From Allacma fusca (taxonomy: Eukaryota; Arthropoda; Collembola; Symphypleona; Sminthuridae): a stretch of 64,000 nucleotides of DNA. Shown piece by piece: positions 1 to 12,039 of this stretch; the first letter of the stretch is position 1; each line of letters begins with the position of its first letter. A program made the position numbers and the translations under genes. Under the pieces are notes generated by a model, which ran no database searches, was not told the DNA's origin, and was given only the letters and a program-made list of their open reading frames with translations. The stretch covers positions 310,001 to 374,000 of the forward strand of contig CAMXBY010000005.1 of assembly GCA_947179485.1 (NCBI GenBank), written 5' to 3'.

Positions 1-1078
1 CATTCATCTAAAATAGCATCGACTTTCGAAATTGAGAATTTCTTACTTATGAGGGATTTAGCATTGAAAAATTTAGGTTGGACAGGGGGCCCTCTATTCA
101 CGAATTAGTAATTATACTCCTGCGCGATTTCCCGCGCAAACCAGGGCGAGATGGCCAAGACTTTTGGGCTCGCTGGAAAATTGGGCCAGGTAACTAAGCC
201 CCCACAAAATTTCTTTCCGATCCCGAGTGGGCATGTAGCGAGGGTTCCTTGTTAGGCGCGTGACCCCATGTTAATATTTTGACCTCTGCAGGTCACGGAA
301 ATTAAATTTTTGGTAAATGTAAAAGCGATCTTGTGGGCATGTATACATTCACTAAAATCTAATTAAAACAATGTTCAAAATTACGAGCTCGAAATAATAT
401 ACTCATGTAAAACGTACAAGTTGACCCCGACGGTGACCTATACTACTGATGTTAGCTCCTAGAAGGAGTATTGAGATGATACACTGTCATTTGTGCCCAG
501 TTTGGACACATACACGAAGTTTAAAAATTTAACCGTAGTATAATATGTTCATGACCCCCTTCGTTTTATTAACATTGGCCACAAATAAGTCTTTTTGCAT
601 TGTCTAAAAAGTACTCTCCGAAATCTGATTGTAGTTAACCAATTCTTGTATTTGAAACCGGAAAGCGATGGGAGGAGAATTTTAGGGCTTAAATATGGTC
701 ACGTGTTATATCGGGACAGATTCGGGACGCTTTATTTTTATTAATTCCATTACCCGCGGAGGTCGTTTTTGTAACAAACTTTTTTGACGGTCCCATTTTT
801 TTACAATATTAATTAAGTTTTATTTTGCAGTAAAAAGTGGACCGCTATCATTGTGCCAGCCCTCAATCTTCCTGAAATCCCAAATGAATTCACCCGTCCT
901 GGACGAAAGATTTATTGCAAAATTTTAGATGTGACAGGTTAACATTATTTTCACCAGGTCGTTTTTTTGTAGTCAAATCCGCTTCAACTTACAATGTTTT
1001 CCAGCCGGATAGGATGGAACAGTACAGTATGTTTGGCCAGACACCATTTCTTACAAATTCGGACCATTCCATTTAAAC
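1..1078. other. No gene recognised
   Basis: This stretch is AT-rich unique-looking sequence. I see no long open frame, no convincing exon chain and no clear repeat boundary before the hAT element that starts at 1079. Confidence 0.5.
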
Positions 1079-2015
1079 CAGGGACGGGATATCGGAAAAA
1101 TACGGATTTAAATGTGGATTCGAATACTTTCTAATTTCGATTTCAATTTCAATTATTTCTTTAAATACTTACAAATTTGAATTCCGATACGAATTCCAAT
1201 ATATTTGAATACTTCCTGAATTTGGATTCCGATTCAAATACTTTTCGGATATTCTCACAAAAAATGGGAATTTATTCAAAAGAACAATTAAATCGCAAAA
1301 ATATAAGCAATACATAACACATTAAGTGTTTTCAAGGCAAAATTACCACGCAAATCATTTATTATAAGCTTGGGCACAGAAAACACATGTTCAGCTGAAA
1401 TTTGAGTAACTGAAAAAGCAAGGAGTGAACCCATAACATTTCTAAAAAATCGGAGTAATTTGTTAACCTGTCTAACTACTTTTCCGATTAGTTCCTTCTA
1501 ATAGTATTTGTAAATCGATTTGTTTGATAACACTTGTACTACGAATGTACTTGTGAGCAAGATTTAAGAAGTGAGAAACTTGATTCACTTAATAGTTATT
1601 AATAGTCCTGTAAGACCGATACTATGCAGCTATCTCATCCTGTTTGCAGGAATTTTTGCAAAAACGGGCTTCAACGCAATGCCCATTAAAAAGCGTACAC
1701 TTTTCGTTTACCAACCGTTCGGAACTTCGCCTTTGGGTTCTATAATTACATGTGCGGCTTTCAAAAAATGCTTCCTATGAACTTTTTCTCGCTCGTGGCA
1801 ATATAAACCCCAATGAAATCGATACTATATTGGAATCGGAATTCATAAAAAATATTCGAATACCGATTCAAATACCCTTGTTTTTATTCTAATCCGATTT
1901 TGGATACAAATACATTTGTGAATATTTTTCCGATTCCAATATCGATTCGGATACCCGAACTTTTTGAATATAATTCCGATTCTAATTCCGATTCGAATTC
2001 GAATTCCCGTCCCTG
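1079..2015. mobile_element. Non-autonomous hAT element, GATTCCGAAT-rich ends
   Basis: The ends are CAGGGACGGG and its reverse complement CCCGTCCCTG. An exact 8-bp duplication, ATTTAAAC, flanks them at 1071-1078 and 2016-2023. Both ends (about 1090-1260 and 1840-2010) consist of degenerate GATTCGAAT/GATTCCGAT repeats, in the style of hAT subterminal repeats. The middle has no transposase I can recognise. TIR plus an 8-bp TSD is seen directly; the hAT assignment follows from those two features. Confidence 0.9.
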
Positions 2016-2127
2016 ATTTAAACCAATGTAGATAACTATCCCTATAATATTACGTTGTGGCGTTATCACATTCAATGATGCACTATTAGAATGAGGGGAT
2101 TTTTGAGTTTATTTTTGAGCACTACTT

Positions 2128-3056
2128 CTACAGATACACGTATTCATATGATTCTGAGATGGAATTACAGTCACGTGAAGCAGTGCTTAGCAAGTCATGC
2201 GGGTAAATCATGTAGCCCTCCGAAAGCAATTCCTCGAACGGTATTTCTTTTTCCTCAAATTTACAATTCCTTAATTCATCCCGACCCACAGATACCACTT
2301 GACCGTTCGAAGGATACCGATGCGAATCACAATTATTTGAAGCGTTGTTCCGTTGCAAGCCTAAGCAAGCCAAATACATTTCCTTGGAGTCAGTCTTGCC
2401 CCATCGAAATGTAGAATCATTTCGAAGTCGCATCATCGGATCATCCTCTTTCTTCACGTATAGCACTTTTACCGCTGTGGATTTCAAAAAAGGATTATGA
2501 TCACAAATTAAATCAAACTTCCGCAAAACTACCATAGCTTCAGAAAAATATACAACGTATAAGAACTAATGGTAGTCATTACTAGTTTTGTTGTAGATTC
2601 GCCGGGATCTTCTGTAAGTGTAATCATTGAAGTTTGCCGGTGGAGATATTCGTGGTTCTTCTTTCTCTTTCGTATTATTCGAACGATCTTTTTTTGCCAA
2701 TGGTAAAATGGATTTGGAACCACAGCGATGGTTTCCCGATGCCAATGACTCATGCTTGTCCATCCGCCCTAAAGGTTTCAGGCGTCTTCCACTTTCAAGC
2801 TGCACAATGTCCGGATTCCATCTTGGTCCTGAAGAACCTGTTAAATTCAATCAGAAATAATTCATATTACTTCAAAAATAATCACAAAAATTCTGCCAGG
2901 AAAAATTCCATTAAAATTTTTAATATTAATGTTAATATTTTGAAGAAATATATACATACATGCTGCTGACAATGAGCTCTTCTCCATCTGTCTGTGTGTA
3001 TCCAGTTCGGGACATTCGTAGAAGCGAAAAGATTTGGTTGGGACGACTTCATTCAT
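2128..3056 (-). CDS. Unrecognised three-exon protein gene (253 aa)
   Basis: I build this from three minus-strand blocks: exon 1 at 3056-2960, exon 2 at 2837-2583 and exon 3 at 2537-2128. The first intron starts GTATGT and ends AACAG. The second is only 45 bp, starting GTAATG and ending CTGAAG. Phases match at both joins (T|GT and A|CT), and the 762-nt product stays open from ATG to stop; an in-frame TGA lies just upstream of the ATG. The second intron removes an in-frame TAG, which supports the model. The protein is hydrophilic, with no signal peptide or membrane segment. It has a basic middle (KKDRSNNTKEKEEPR) and an acidic, tyrosine-containing tail (ESYEYVYL). I recognise no family. It could be the C-terminal part of a larger gene if further exons lie beyond the ATG. 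Confidence 0.55.
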
Positions 3057-3497
3057 TGTTCATGCCTCTGACTCTATGCTCATGACTCCGCGATTGAAAA
3101 ATCACGCAGTGTTCACCAGCATGTGTATTATGAGTGCATAATAGTGCTAAATTTGCTACTCTCGATCCGAGATGCGCATCCACAGTTTCGTTACGTTACG
3201 TTACACCATTACGATAAGTTTTAAAATTGTCGTTAATTATCATTACATTACTAAATATCGTATGAAAAAATCAACGTTACCGTTCCGTTACTACAAGTCA
3301 ACGCTAATGCACCAGCGTTAGTTTTCGTTACCATTAAAAAACATAACGTAGCCGTTAATTTCCGTTATCGTTATTATCATTCTCCGCTCGTTATAAATGA
3401 AATGTCAAACAACTAGTGTTATTAGACGTTTCTGGTACGCAGGAATTGTAGCGAAAAGTCAATTTACAGTTTCTGTGTAGTTCTTGATTCACCTGCA
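3057..3497. repeat. Gene-free stretch with degenerate TTACG repeats
   Basis: From about 3187 to 3400 the sequence is rich in CGTTACG/TAACG units in both orientations, as at the ends of other elements in this window. I found no paired TIR or TSD, so it may be a remnant. The rest shows no gene. Confidence 0.4.
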
Positions 3498-3499
3498 AT

Positions 3500-3724
3500 G
3501 TGATCCCCTTCCCGACTACCCGGTGTGATAATCTCAACATTTGTCATTTTTTGAAATTCATTTTTCTGCTTTTACTAGCAGCAGTATTCTTGATGATTTA
3601 TTTTTACATACTAAAAACTTCGTTAGAACCAAAACTTAATTGGAAAGCCGATCACACATCGTTTTTTATGAGCAAAAGTGTGTGGATTGAGCAAAACAAA
3701 CTTCCTATTGAAATTTGCCATGTT
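3500..3724 (+). CDS. Exon-like frame with membrane segment, cut by a MITE
   Basis: An open frame runs in from about 3500 and codes for a short polar stretch, a strongly hydrophobic helix (FLKFIFLLLLAAVFLMIYFY) and about 40 polar residues. It then enters the MITE at 3725. The topology resembles the N terminus of a type II membrane protein such as a Golgi enzyme, but no catalytic domain is visible. There is no ATG in frame before the helix, so an upstream exon or a GTG-initiated chance frame are both possible. If real, the gene is broken or truncated by the element. Confidence 0.25.
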
Positions 3725-4090
3725 CAGGGTTGCACAAATGAAAATGCTATAAGTTTTATGCCTGCCCTCCTGAAAATGGCCAAAATGCCTTACTCTGAAA
3801 ATGCCCGGCATTTCGGGCATTTTCGGCAGGCATTTTGGGCATTTTTACAGAAATTTATACACTATGACCATTATTGCTCCTTTAACGAATATAAGGGAGT
3901 TTTTCATAGCATAATCAAACCCATCCAGTTTTAGAAAATGTTATAAGTACTTGATTTTAAAAAAGAATTTAATTCGTCTAATTCGTTACTTATGACCAGT
4001 GGTTATTTCAATAATCCTTAAAAAAATTTAATCCCCAACGGAGTTGCAAACATTCAGCGCTGTACATTAGTAAAAACTTTTGGATGTGGA
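3725..4090 (+). mobile_element. Truncated copy of the AAAATGCC hAT family
   Basis: It starts CAGGGTTGCACAAATGAAAA and then closely follows the first ~425 bp of the complete element at 47395-48515, including the region of alternating AAAATGCC and GGGCATTTT. Similarity stops near 4090, where the inverted-arm repeat begins. No right end is found nearby. Confidence 0.7.
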
Positions 4091-4799
4091 AAGAACAATT
4101 GCCAAGAACCCACAAAATTGCTATTTTCTGAGTTGGTTCATTCAACCAAGCAATAAATCTATGAACCACGTCTGAACCAGGGCTCGAAGTTCTGAACCAC
4201 CTCTAAACCAGAGTTAATAACTGTGAACCACATCTGAACCAGGGCGTCAAGGTTCGAAAAACTTCTGAAGCAGGGCTTAAAGTTCTGAACAACTTCTGAA
4301 CCAGGGTTAATAGCTGTGAACCACCACTGAACCAGGGTTCAAAGCTCTGAACCACACCTGAAACAGGGTTAAAAGCTCTTAACAGCTTCTGAACAACCTC
4401 TGAATCAGGGCTCCAGGCTCTGATCCAGGGCTAGCAGCTCTGAACCACCACTGAACCCGGGTTTTAAGGTTTGAACAACGTCAGAACCAGGGTTCAAAGC
4501 TCTTAACCACCTCTGAATCAATGCTCCAGGCTCTGGACCAGGTTCAATAGCTGTTAACCACCACTGAACCAGGGTACTAAGCTCTGAACCAAAGCTCCAG
4601 GCTTTGAATAACCTCTGAACAAGGGGTACGAGCTCTGGACCACCCCTGAACATGGGCACCAGGTTCTGAACCACCTTTGAACCTGAGTTAAAAGCTCTGA
4701 GCCACCTCTGAACCAGGGCTTAAGGCTCTTAAGTTGTGGGGAGTTCTAATTCCGTGACGTTAAAATGCTATTTTATAGCTTCAGCCCCAAGTTAACACA

Positions 4800-5065
4800 T
4801 GATTAAGTGGTTGGAGCCAGAGCTGCGGTCAAGTCATGTAAATCCCAAACTTTACCCTGAACTTGACTTGACCCTGACAGTGAAGTACGTTTTTCAGACG
4901 GTCTTGAACTTGACGACCAGATGGTTAGACAATTACTTGAAAATTCAGGGTCAAGTATTCAAGTATTTTTCGCGTAACTTGAACCTGGCCAATTATTGAC
5001 GAAACAACTCTTGACTTGACCATGACTCGAACTTGAACTTGGCTTGAATTGTCAAGTCTTTTTCA
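4800..5065. repeat. Degenerate CTTGAACTTGAC repeats
   Basis: Short words such as GAACTTGACTTGAC and CAAGTATTCAAG recur in both orientations, like the biased ends of other elements here. There is no TIR or TSD pair, so this is probably an old element end inside the inverted-arm structure. From 5066 to 5689 I see no gene. Confidence 0.4.
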
Positions 5066-5689
5066 AAACAGTAATAGAAGAATCGTATTCACACTCACAA
5101 TACAGCAAGTACTACATTTATTATGATTTTTATTGAATACATACTAAATAATTAATGTAATGAAATACACTTGACGTTAATTATTACTGCTTAGAATTAA
5201 TCGACAAAAACAGCAAATAACAATATTGTTCAAAATTCACAAGCTTCTCCAAAAAAATTGATTTACTGTTTCAGTTCGATGCTTTAATGTCTTCGTGTTT
5301 TAGTTTTAGCCAACCTTAATCACAAAAAACTACGAATAGTCTCTGATAATAGTCTTTAAGGGGTAAGTAAATATATTCCCATTGAATTTTACTACTAATA
5401 AAAACATCTTGCCCTAAAATCCTTAAAAATATTTGACCTATTTTTCTATAATTTTGTGTAAAGGGGAACATTTTGATGCTAATCGAAAATTCACTTACAT
5501 CAATTTGACTACTCACCGACGGGGTTGTATACTCATAGACAATACAGTAATTACACTCGTTGAGACAATACTCGTGACTGTTGTGTACATTAGTTAATAG
5601 AGGGGAATGACTTATTGAGGCATTTTGAGAAATTTCGCTCTCAAATTCGAAGCGATTACAAGTTACCATTAACTTGATAAGCGTTTTTA

Positions 5690-6536
5690 GGGCAGCGCAG
5701 CGCTCTTATGCAACTGTGATGGACGTACGTCCTGGTGTCCGTACGTCCGTACGTCCGACACTTCGAACACGAATACTCACGAACTACCCAACCGATTTGA
5801 ACCAAAATTTACACAGCAAAGCGTAGTGAGCTAAAGTACCCTGTGATAAATTTTGGTCAAAATCGGTTGATCAGTTTGACCTGAAAAAATTATTTCATCT
5901 CAGGTCACTTTCCTTCGACCCAAAATACTCAGAAACTGCTTAACCGATTTTAATCAAAAATTACGAAGCAAAGAATCGTACCTTAGCGACCTCTGGGATA
6001 CATTTTACATCGGTCAAACCGTTTGACCGTAAAAATTATTTCTAGTTATACTATGCATTTTTATGCCATTTCCTATCAGACTGCAACCAAACTTAATATA
6101 GTGACTTTACATACCATAAGCACCTCAGTCGCGGATTGTGGTCAAAATCGTTCACGCAGTTTGACCGTAAAAAATTATTTCATCAAAGGTCATATATGTA
6201 TTACTATGCACTTTTATGCCATTTCTTATCAGACTTCAACCAAACTTTATATAGACTTTACATACCATAAGCACATCAGTTGCTGAATGTGGTCAAAATC
6301 GGTCACGCAGTTTGGCCGTAAAAAAATTAATTCATAAAAGGTCATATATGTATTACTATGCAACACAATCAAAAAATCAATATGGTAGTACGAGCAATAC
6401 GATTATTGCCAACAAAGTACACGGTGAGTGTATCAATTTGTGCATAAATTATTTTGGTACATATTCTCCGGTCAACTATCATCCTCTCTACACAAATTTT
6501 ACTTAATTTAAAAACCTCTACAAAGCTGCGCTGCCC
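5690..6536. mobile_element. MITE-like element with 12-bp perfect TIRs
   Basis: It begins GGGCAGCGCAGC and ends GCTGCGCTGCCC. Near the left end are tandem ACGTCCGT units, followed by repeated AACCGATTTNAA(C/T)CAAAA motifs. A related motif (AACTACTGAACCGATTTC) occurs in the element at 23743-24118. Just outside the right TIR, sequence like GCGAAGCGACGATTTTT is shared in form with that copy, so the true end may lie further right, near 6595. The left TIR follows TA but the right one is followed by TT, so a TA duplication is not proven. Confidence 0.6.
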
Positions 6537-7063
6537 TTCGCAGTGCGCCCCGTGAGGGGCGCGTTGAATCGTTGCGAAGCGACGATTTTTTAAAATTGCA
6601 ACTTTTTGCAGTGCAAGCACTTGCAATTGCAGTTGAATTTCTTGGAATTTCAGTTGTGCTTAACCGGTAATTGCGAGTATTTAATTTATTCAATTGAACC
6701 GAACTTGCAAATTCAATTAGTAATTGCGGTGAACTTGCAATTGACAATAAACACTAGTTCAGATCTTTTAACCTGGGTTCAAAGGTGCCAAGCTCAAGCC
6801 CTGGTTGAGAGTGGTTCAGACCTTTGTGCTGTTTCAGGGGTGGTTCAGAACTTTAAGCCTTGGTTCAGAGGCGGTTCAGAGCTTGTTGCCCTGGTTCAGA
6901 GGTGGTTCAGAGATTGTTGCCGTGGTTCAGAGGTGATTCAGATCTTGGAGCCTTGGTTCAGAGGTGGTTCAGAACTTCGAGCCCTGGTTCAGAGGTGGTT
7001 CATAGATTTATTGCTTGGTTCAATGAACCAACTCAGAAAATGATTTTGTGGGTGGTTCAGATG

Positions 7064-7403
7064 GTTCACTGGTTCAGAGTTTAGTACAACCCATGGTAGT
7101 AGAATCGAAATTCAAAACGAATCTTTAAATTCCAATACTCACAATACCTTACAAAATCCGGTTAAAAAAAAGAATTCGAACCGGTATCCGAAAAATCCTA
7201 TCAAAATTGAAAGTTAGTCTTGGGGATACCCTGCATCAAATTCTTCCTTCGTGTCTCAACAATATAGAATACTTAATATATCGATAATTTAGCTCGTTTC
7301 CGGATGTCCCCATGTTTTAGGGTACTACAGTCACTAACTCGAATAATTCTAGCAGTTTGGTTTTGGATTATTACATTGAAAATAAAAATAAGACAATTCG
7401 ATC
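7064..7403. other. No gene recognised
   Basis: This is AT-rich sequence between the inverted-arm element and the next hAT copy. Around 7098-7200 the words AATCGAAATTC and GAATTCGAACCGG recall the ends of the 1079-2015 family, perhaps as a remnant. Nothing else is supported. Confidence 0.4.
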
Positions 7404-8811
7404 CAGAGCTCCGCACGGGTTCGAGTACCTACTCGAGTTTCAAGTACGAGTACAAGTACGGGTCGAGTACGGAGTCATAACAAATTATGTACTCGTACTC
7501 TCGGGTCAAGTTACTCTATGCGTACTTGTATTTGAGTAATTTTGAACCGAGTATCGTAACAAGTACGAGTCCTCAAAAAGTACTCGAAGCAACATACGAG
7601 TACAAGTACAAGTATTGAATTTGAAATTACTTGGTACTCGTATTTGAAATACAAAAAGTACTCGAGTACTTCCACCTAATCATGCGTAGAAAAGTCATGC
7701 CTTAAATCCTGTATCATTGGTTGTTATTTTGATGTGAGCCGAGAACCGCCTTGTATAACAACACATGTACATATGGAAAGTTATACTTTAGTGAAACTAC
7801 TGAAAATACAATGAATGGTATAGTCGTATGGTATATAGAACTCTAACCGCTGCGGCTACAGTATTGAAACTTTAGGTTACACTCAGTTTACAGGGGTAGA
7901 CTTAATTGCCATGGGTATTTGCGAGCTTGATCTATCACGGGATACGGGAGATTTCACCCTAGATATTTTTTAATTTACTCATTTACCTGAGGTCACGGTT
8001 CAAAGAGTAAAGCAATGTCAGCTTTATAAAATTTCCATGCTTTTTGATTATTAAGTGTTTGAAGTATATATAAATATTAAGTTTTAGCGCTATTTGGTCG
8101 AAAATTGTATAGGCTTTCCAGAGAGCCATTGTGTATGTTTATATAAACGATTGTGGCGAGTTGCGAACTTATACAGAAAATGCAGGAAACAAGGTTTAAG
8201 AAATTCTCTTCAATAACGTATTAATGGTAATAGTTAAAAATATTTCGGATATGGAAGACTAAAATATCAACTTTTTTAATGACACAGCTGGCAGTTCTGA
8301 CACTATGTCATTGTTGTCTATTTGTTTCAAACATTTCATGGGTAAAATTTAATTAGAGTTAACTATCATTAGGTAAAGAAATGCGACCACATGAGCTACA
8401 CCGGTGATGTCAGACGATGAATTATTTGGAAATTTATCAGCAAAACAGATAATTTTGCTCGTTAAAGATACGCGTACTATATAAAGGCTAGCAAAAACAA
8501 TGAATAATTTTATTCTGATAAATTAATTGCAGCTAACTCATTTAAACTAAAATTAAAAAAGTACTTGAAAAAGTACTTGAGCCTCGAGTACGGTCCAAGT
8601 ACGAGTCGGTCCGGTTTTTAAAAAATACTTGAAAATTCGGTCCGAGTACGAGTACGCCTACATTGTACTTTAACCCACACTCAGAGTATCGGATTTTGTA
8701 CTCGTACTTGAACGAGCAAGTCCGGATTTGACTCCGCCTTTAGCCGAAAATTCAAGTACGGTTCCGGTTCAAGTTCGGTATCGAAAATTACCCGACCCGT
8801 GCGGAGCTCTG
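7404..8811. mobile_element. Non-autonomous hAT element, GAGTAC-rich ends
   Basis: The ends are CAGAGCTCCGCACGGGT and its exact reverse complement. The 8-bp TSD ATTCGATC is exact, at 7396-7403 and 8812-8819. Both subterminal regions (7404-7680 and 8560-8811) are dense in GAGTAC/GTACTC and CAAGTACGAG words. The interior (7700-8520) has no transposase. Confidence 0.92.
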
Positions 8812-8956
8812 ATTCGATCCCAGTAAGTGACTCATGCAGAAAGTTATTTGAATTAATTCAAAGGATTCTCCATATTCACCTAATTGTAAGTCAAGTCCGC
8901 TAAGAACAAATATCCAAGGATGTTGCACACTGCTTCGTTTGCTAGGAGCTAGTAAC

Positions 8957-9989
8957 CATAGATGCACACCCTCATGAGGGATGAGGGCAACGCTCACGCT
9001 CACCTTCATGAGGACTACGATGTAATCACTGTTTGAGGGTGAGCGCTTGCAAATTTTTGATGCTCTCATTGAAAGGAGCGTGAGGGCAGCAGGTACTCAT
9101 ATTGTAATCGCGAAGTGAGGGTGAGTGGGATTTATCGCACTCACGATACGGTAGCACACGTAAAAAAATATATAGAATAATGCCATCTTGCGTTGTGGTT
9201 ATACTTATCTATGCAGCTTTTTGCTTCGATATAAAGTAAAATACCAGCTGAATATTATTATCAGTGTGCATTTAAATTCAGTTCTACGAGTTTCAATCTC
9301 CATCTTGCACGTCTTTACAAAAATCAGCTCGCATTACATCCAGAAGATGCACGAATGAGTAATAATGGGCTAGATGTATTTGTAAATTCTGAACGTAATA
9401 CGGAATGCTGCACAGAAAGTTCATTAAATAACTGGGAGTTAAATTTAAAAAATGAAACACCCAAGAAGCGTCCATTCTTCCAAGTCCCAGCCGAAATTTA
9501 AAACAATTATCAATATGAAGGATAATTTATGCTATAGTAAAAGAATAGTAAAAGCGAACCAATACATAATGATGCATACATAATATCGTATTTCTCAATT
9601 TTTCAATTAACGTGCACTAAAATCCCCTTTTTCTGCAATAAAAATATTCGACTACAGCAACAATAATATTCAATGTATGCATTTTTCTGTCGGATTGTAT
9701 GTGGATACGCTGACTGACTGAAGTCTAGTATTAAAAGGTGAAATTTATAAACGTAAACGGATAATTTCAAAACAATAATATACAACTGAACTATATAGTA
9801 AACGTAAATTAAATGAGCGCACTCATGAGCGCGAGGGTGAGCGCATAAATTATTTTTGGTGCACTCATGAGTGTGAGGGCGATTACAATATGTATACAAA
9901 ATTGTGAGGCAGCGTGAGGGCGAGCGAGCGGTGCATCACGGACAATGAGCGTGAGGTGAGGGTGAGCGAAAATAAAATGTGCATCTATG
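8957..9989. mobile_element. hAT-like element of the CCCTCATGAGGG family, no TSD
   Basis: It starts CATAGATGCACACCCTCATG and ends TGTGCATCTATG. Both ends carry GAGGGTGAGCG-type repeats shared with the elements at 19245, 22214 and 50164. The flanks (CTAGTAAC and AGGGACAG) do not match, so this copy is rearranged, recombined with another copy, or old. No transposase is seen inside. Confidence 0.65.
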
Positions 9990-10202
9990 AGGGACAGTGT
10001 TCACACAGATGTTTTCCAACTTCACGAAGGAATTAATCTCGACAAGGATCGAAAGGCAAGTGAGGGTCTAGAGAGATCGCGCAACTGAAGCAGTGTGTAT
10101 TCGGGTTCCGATGTGGTGACGCTCTAATAAATAAGATGTTGAAGACTTCTTCCTATTCAAAGGAAGCAAATACAAGACTAGAATGTGAAATAACCAGGGA
10201 TG

Positions 10203-10735
10203 TCAACGATTAATAATCACGATTAATGATTAACGATTAATGATTACTAATTATTAATCATCAATCGTTAATTTAGTAAGCTTGGATTTTTTGAAATAAT
10301 CATCAATTGTAATCATCAATTAACCTTTTTCAAAAATCAATCATCAATTGTAATCATCAATTAACCTTTTTCAAAAATCAATCATCAATTATTGTAATAA
10401 TCAATTAACCTTTTTCAAAAACCAATCATCAATTGTAATCATCAATTAACCTTTTTCAAAAATCAATCATCAATTGTAATCATCAATTAACCTTTTTCAA
10501 AAACCAATCATCAATTGTAATCATAAATTAACCTTTTTCGAAAATCAATCATCAATTGTAATCATAAATTAACCTTTTTCGAAAATCAATCATCAATTGT
10601 AATCATCAATTAACCTTTTTCGAAAATCAATCATCAATTGTAATCATAAATTAACCTTTTTTGAAAATCAATCATCAATTGTAATCATCAATTAACCGTT
10701 TTCAAAAATCAATTATCAATTGTAATCATCAATTA
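10203..10735. repeat. 41-bp minisatellite (left satellite of hAT element)
   Basis: About ten units of 41 bp with the core ATCAATTAACCTTTTTCAAA, joined by CAATCATCAATTGTAATC. Units differ by a few substitutions and one short insertion. It forms the left subterminal part of the element at 10195-12720. Confidence 0.85.
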
Positions 10736-11232
10736 TCGGGCGGGCGACGTCTCCAAAATTCTAAGCAGTCTGGGGTTCGAAGAAGTTTTTACTAACCAGG
10801 TAAGATTTTCAGATGGTACAAGCCGATTCAAACAAAGCATAGCACATGTTTTAGTACTCACCTAGTATGTTTCAAAACTCATGTAACTCGAGTGCATTTT
10901 GCCCCGTTCTCCTAGGACACGTCACCAAAGTTTCAAAATTTAAAACGATACCACAGGACCTGTCTTTTCAAAAAAAGTTAATGTTAAATCCCATAAGGAT
11001 TTTGAGTTTTTGAAAGTCGATGAAATTTTGATTTTCGTTTTTCAATGAAATTCAAGTTTTTACGTACATATTTATATATCCTTCAACAAAATTCCCCAAA
11101 AAGTAATCCGTCCATCATGCCGCATCTGTATGTATGTTGTCGATATGATATATTCACTCCATATTTAATCACTTATACATACGCATAAACTGGACTATTG
11201 AGATTTGCCCTATGATGTACATAAGTACAACC

Positions 11233-11460
11233 AGGGTTACTCAAATGAAAATGTCATTGGTTGTAGGAATGCCTACCCACCTGAAAATGCACTGAAAATG
11301 CGCTAGTCTTACAGCGCCCGGTATTTTGGGAATTTTTAGCGTATTTGTGACGTTAGCAGAAACATGTACACTGTTGTTGGTCGATCAGCGTTTTTTCCGG
11401 AGCATTTTGATATAATCGAACCCATACAGTTTTAGAAAATTTTATTAAGTTTATGAAAAA
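11233..11460 (+). mobile_element. Truncated left end of an AAAATGCC-family MITE
   Basis: It starts CAGGGTTACTCAAATGAAAA and continues with GAAAATGCAC and CCGGTATTTTGGGAATTTTT. This is a diverged form of the start of the 47395-48515 element. No right end is found. It lies inside the 10195-12720 hAT element. Confidence 0.55.
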
Positions 11461-11512
11461 TCAATAGGCATAAGTGTCCGGTGCAGCAGTGAAGCAGTGA
11501 AGCGGTGGTGCA

Positions 11513-11989
11513 GTGAAGCAGTGTCCGGTGTATCTGGCTGATAATATTAAGGATATAATTAACTCTGTTTACGATCAGAGCAGATTACACGACATGAACA
11601 GAATCCTGAACTCCTCGTCTCACCCTTTGTACAAGTTAGTTTATAAAAATGATAAATGCAAGCAGTATCTAAATACCCACATTCCATTGTCACTCAAAGC
11701 CCTACTGTGCCAGTTTCGACTCAACAGCAGTACGCTAATCTATCAAATGAACTGTATTATAATTAATGAAGAATTTTGTAAGCTGTGTGGCCCACCTACA
11801 CTTTATGACATTGAGCACATTCTGTATGACTGCAAGTACTTATGTGATATTAGAACTAAGTACTTTTCACACATCTTTTTAAGAGACTACATCCGAGTCC
11901 TTCCTAATATTTCTAATGCCGACGTGAATCTATGTAAACGACTAGCCTTCTTCCTAATTTCATGCATTCAAAAATTTGTTTCTATGTAA
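11513..11989 (+). pseudogene. LINE-like reverse transcriptase tail fragment
   Basis: This frame of about 158 codons has a region (SLKALLCQFRLNSSTL) followed by a C-x2-C...H...C cluster: CKLCGPP, then EHILYDC. That arrangement resembles the zinc-finger tail after the reverse transcriptase of insect non-LTR retrotransposons. The catalytic RT core is absent, so this is at most a 3' fragment. It sits inside a hAT element, which means a LINE tail was inserted into or captured by it. An unrelated host exon is possible; the family call rests on the Cys/His pattern alone. Confidence 0.45.
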
Positions 11990-12039
11990 TGCATTATGGG
12001 TAAGCCCGAGTAAATGCAATAAACTGGCCGAACAGGCAT

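Larger units (their letters stand above)
4111..7063. repeat. Large inverted-arm element of GAACCA-rich minisatellite
   Basis: The left arm, 4111-4740, consists of variants of TCTGAACCAGGGCT and GAACCACCTC. The right arm, about 6765-7063, is the same sequence reversed (GGTTCAGAGGTGGTTCAGA). The outer ~60 bp of the arms match almost perfectly: CACAAAAT..TTTCTGAGTTGGTTCA and AATAAATCTATGAACCAC occur in mirror order. The arms could fold into a giant hairpin. No TSD was found. The open frames inside the arms are repeat artefacts. Confidence 0.65.

Noticed and set aside
4405-4674. Frames in GAACCA repeats (also 6606-7084)
   Set aside because: Translated degenerate minisatellite; no domain or splice support.
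10203-10735. CRISPR-like spacing of repeated ATCAATTAACCTTTTTC
   Set aside because: The 41-bp unit is repetitive throughout; the supposed spacers are the same sequence.
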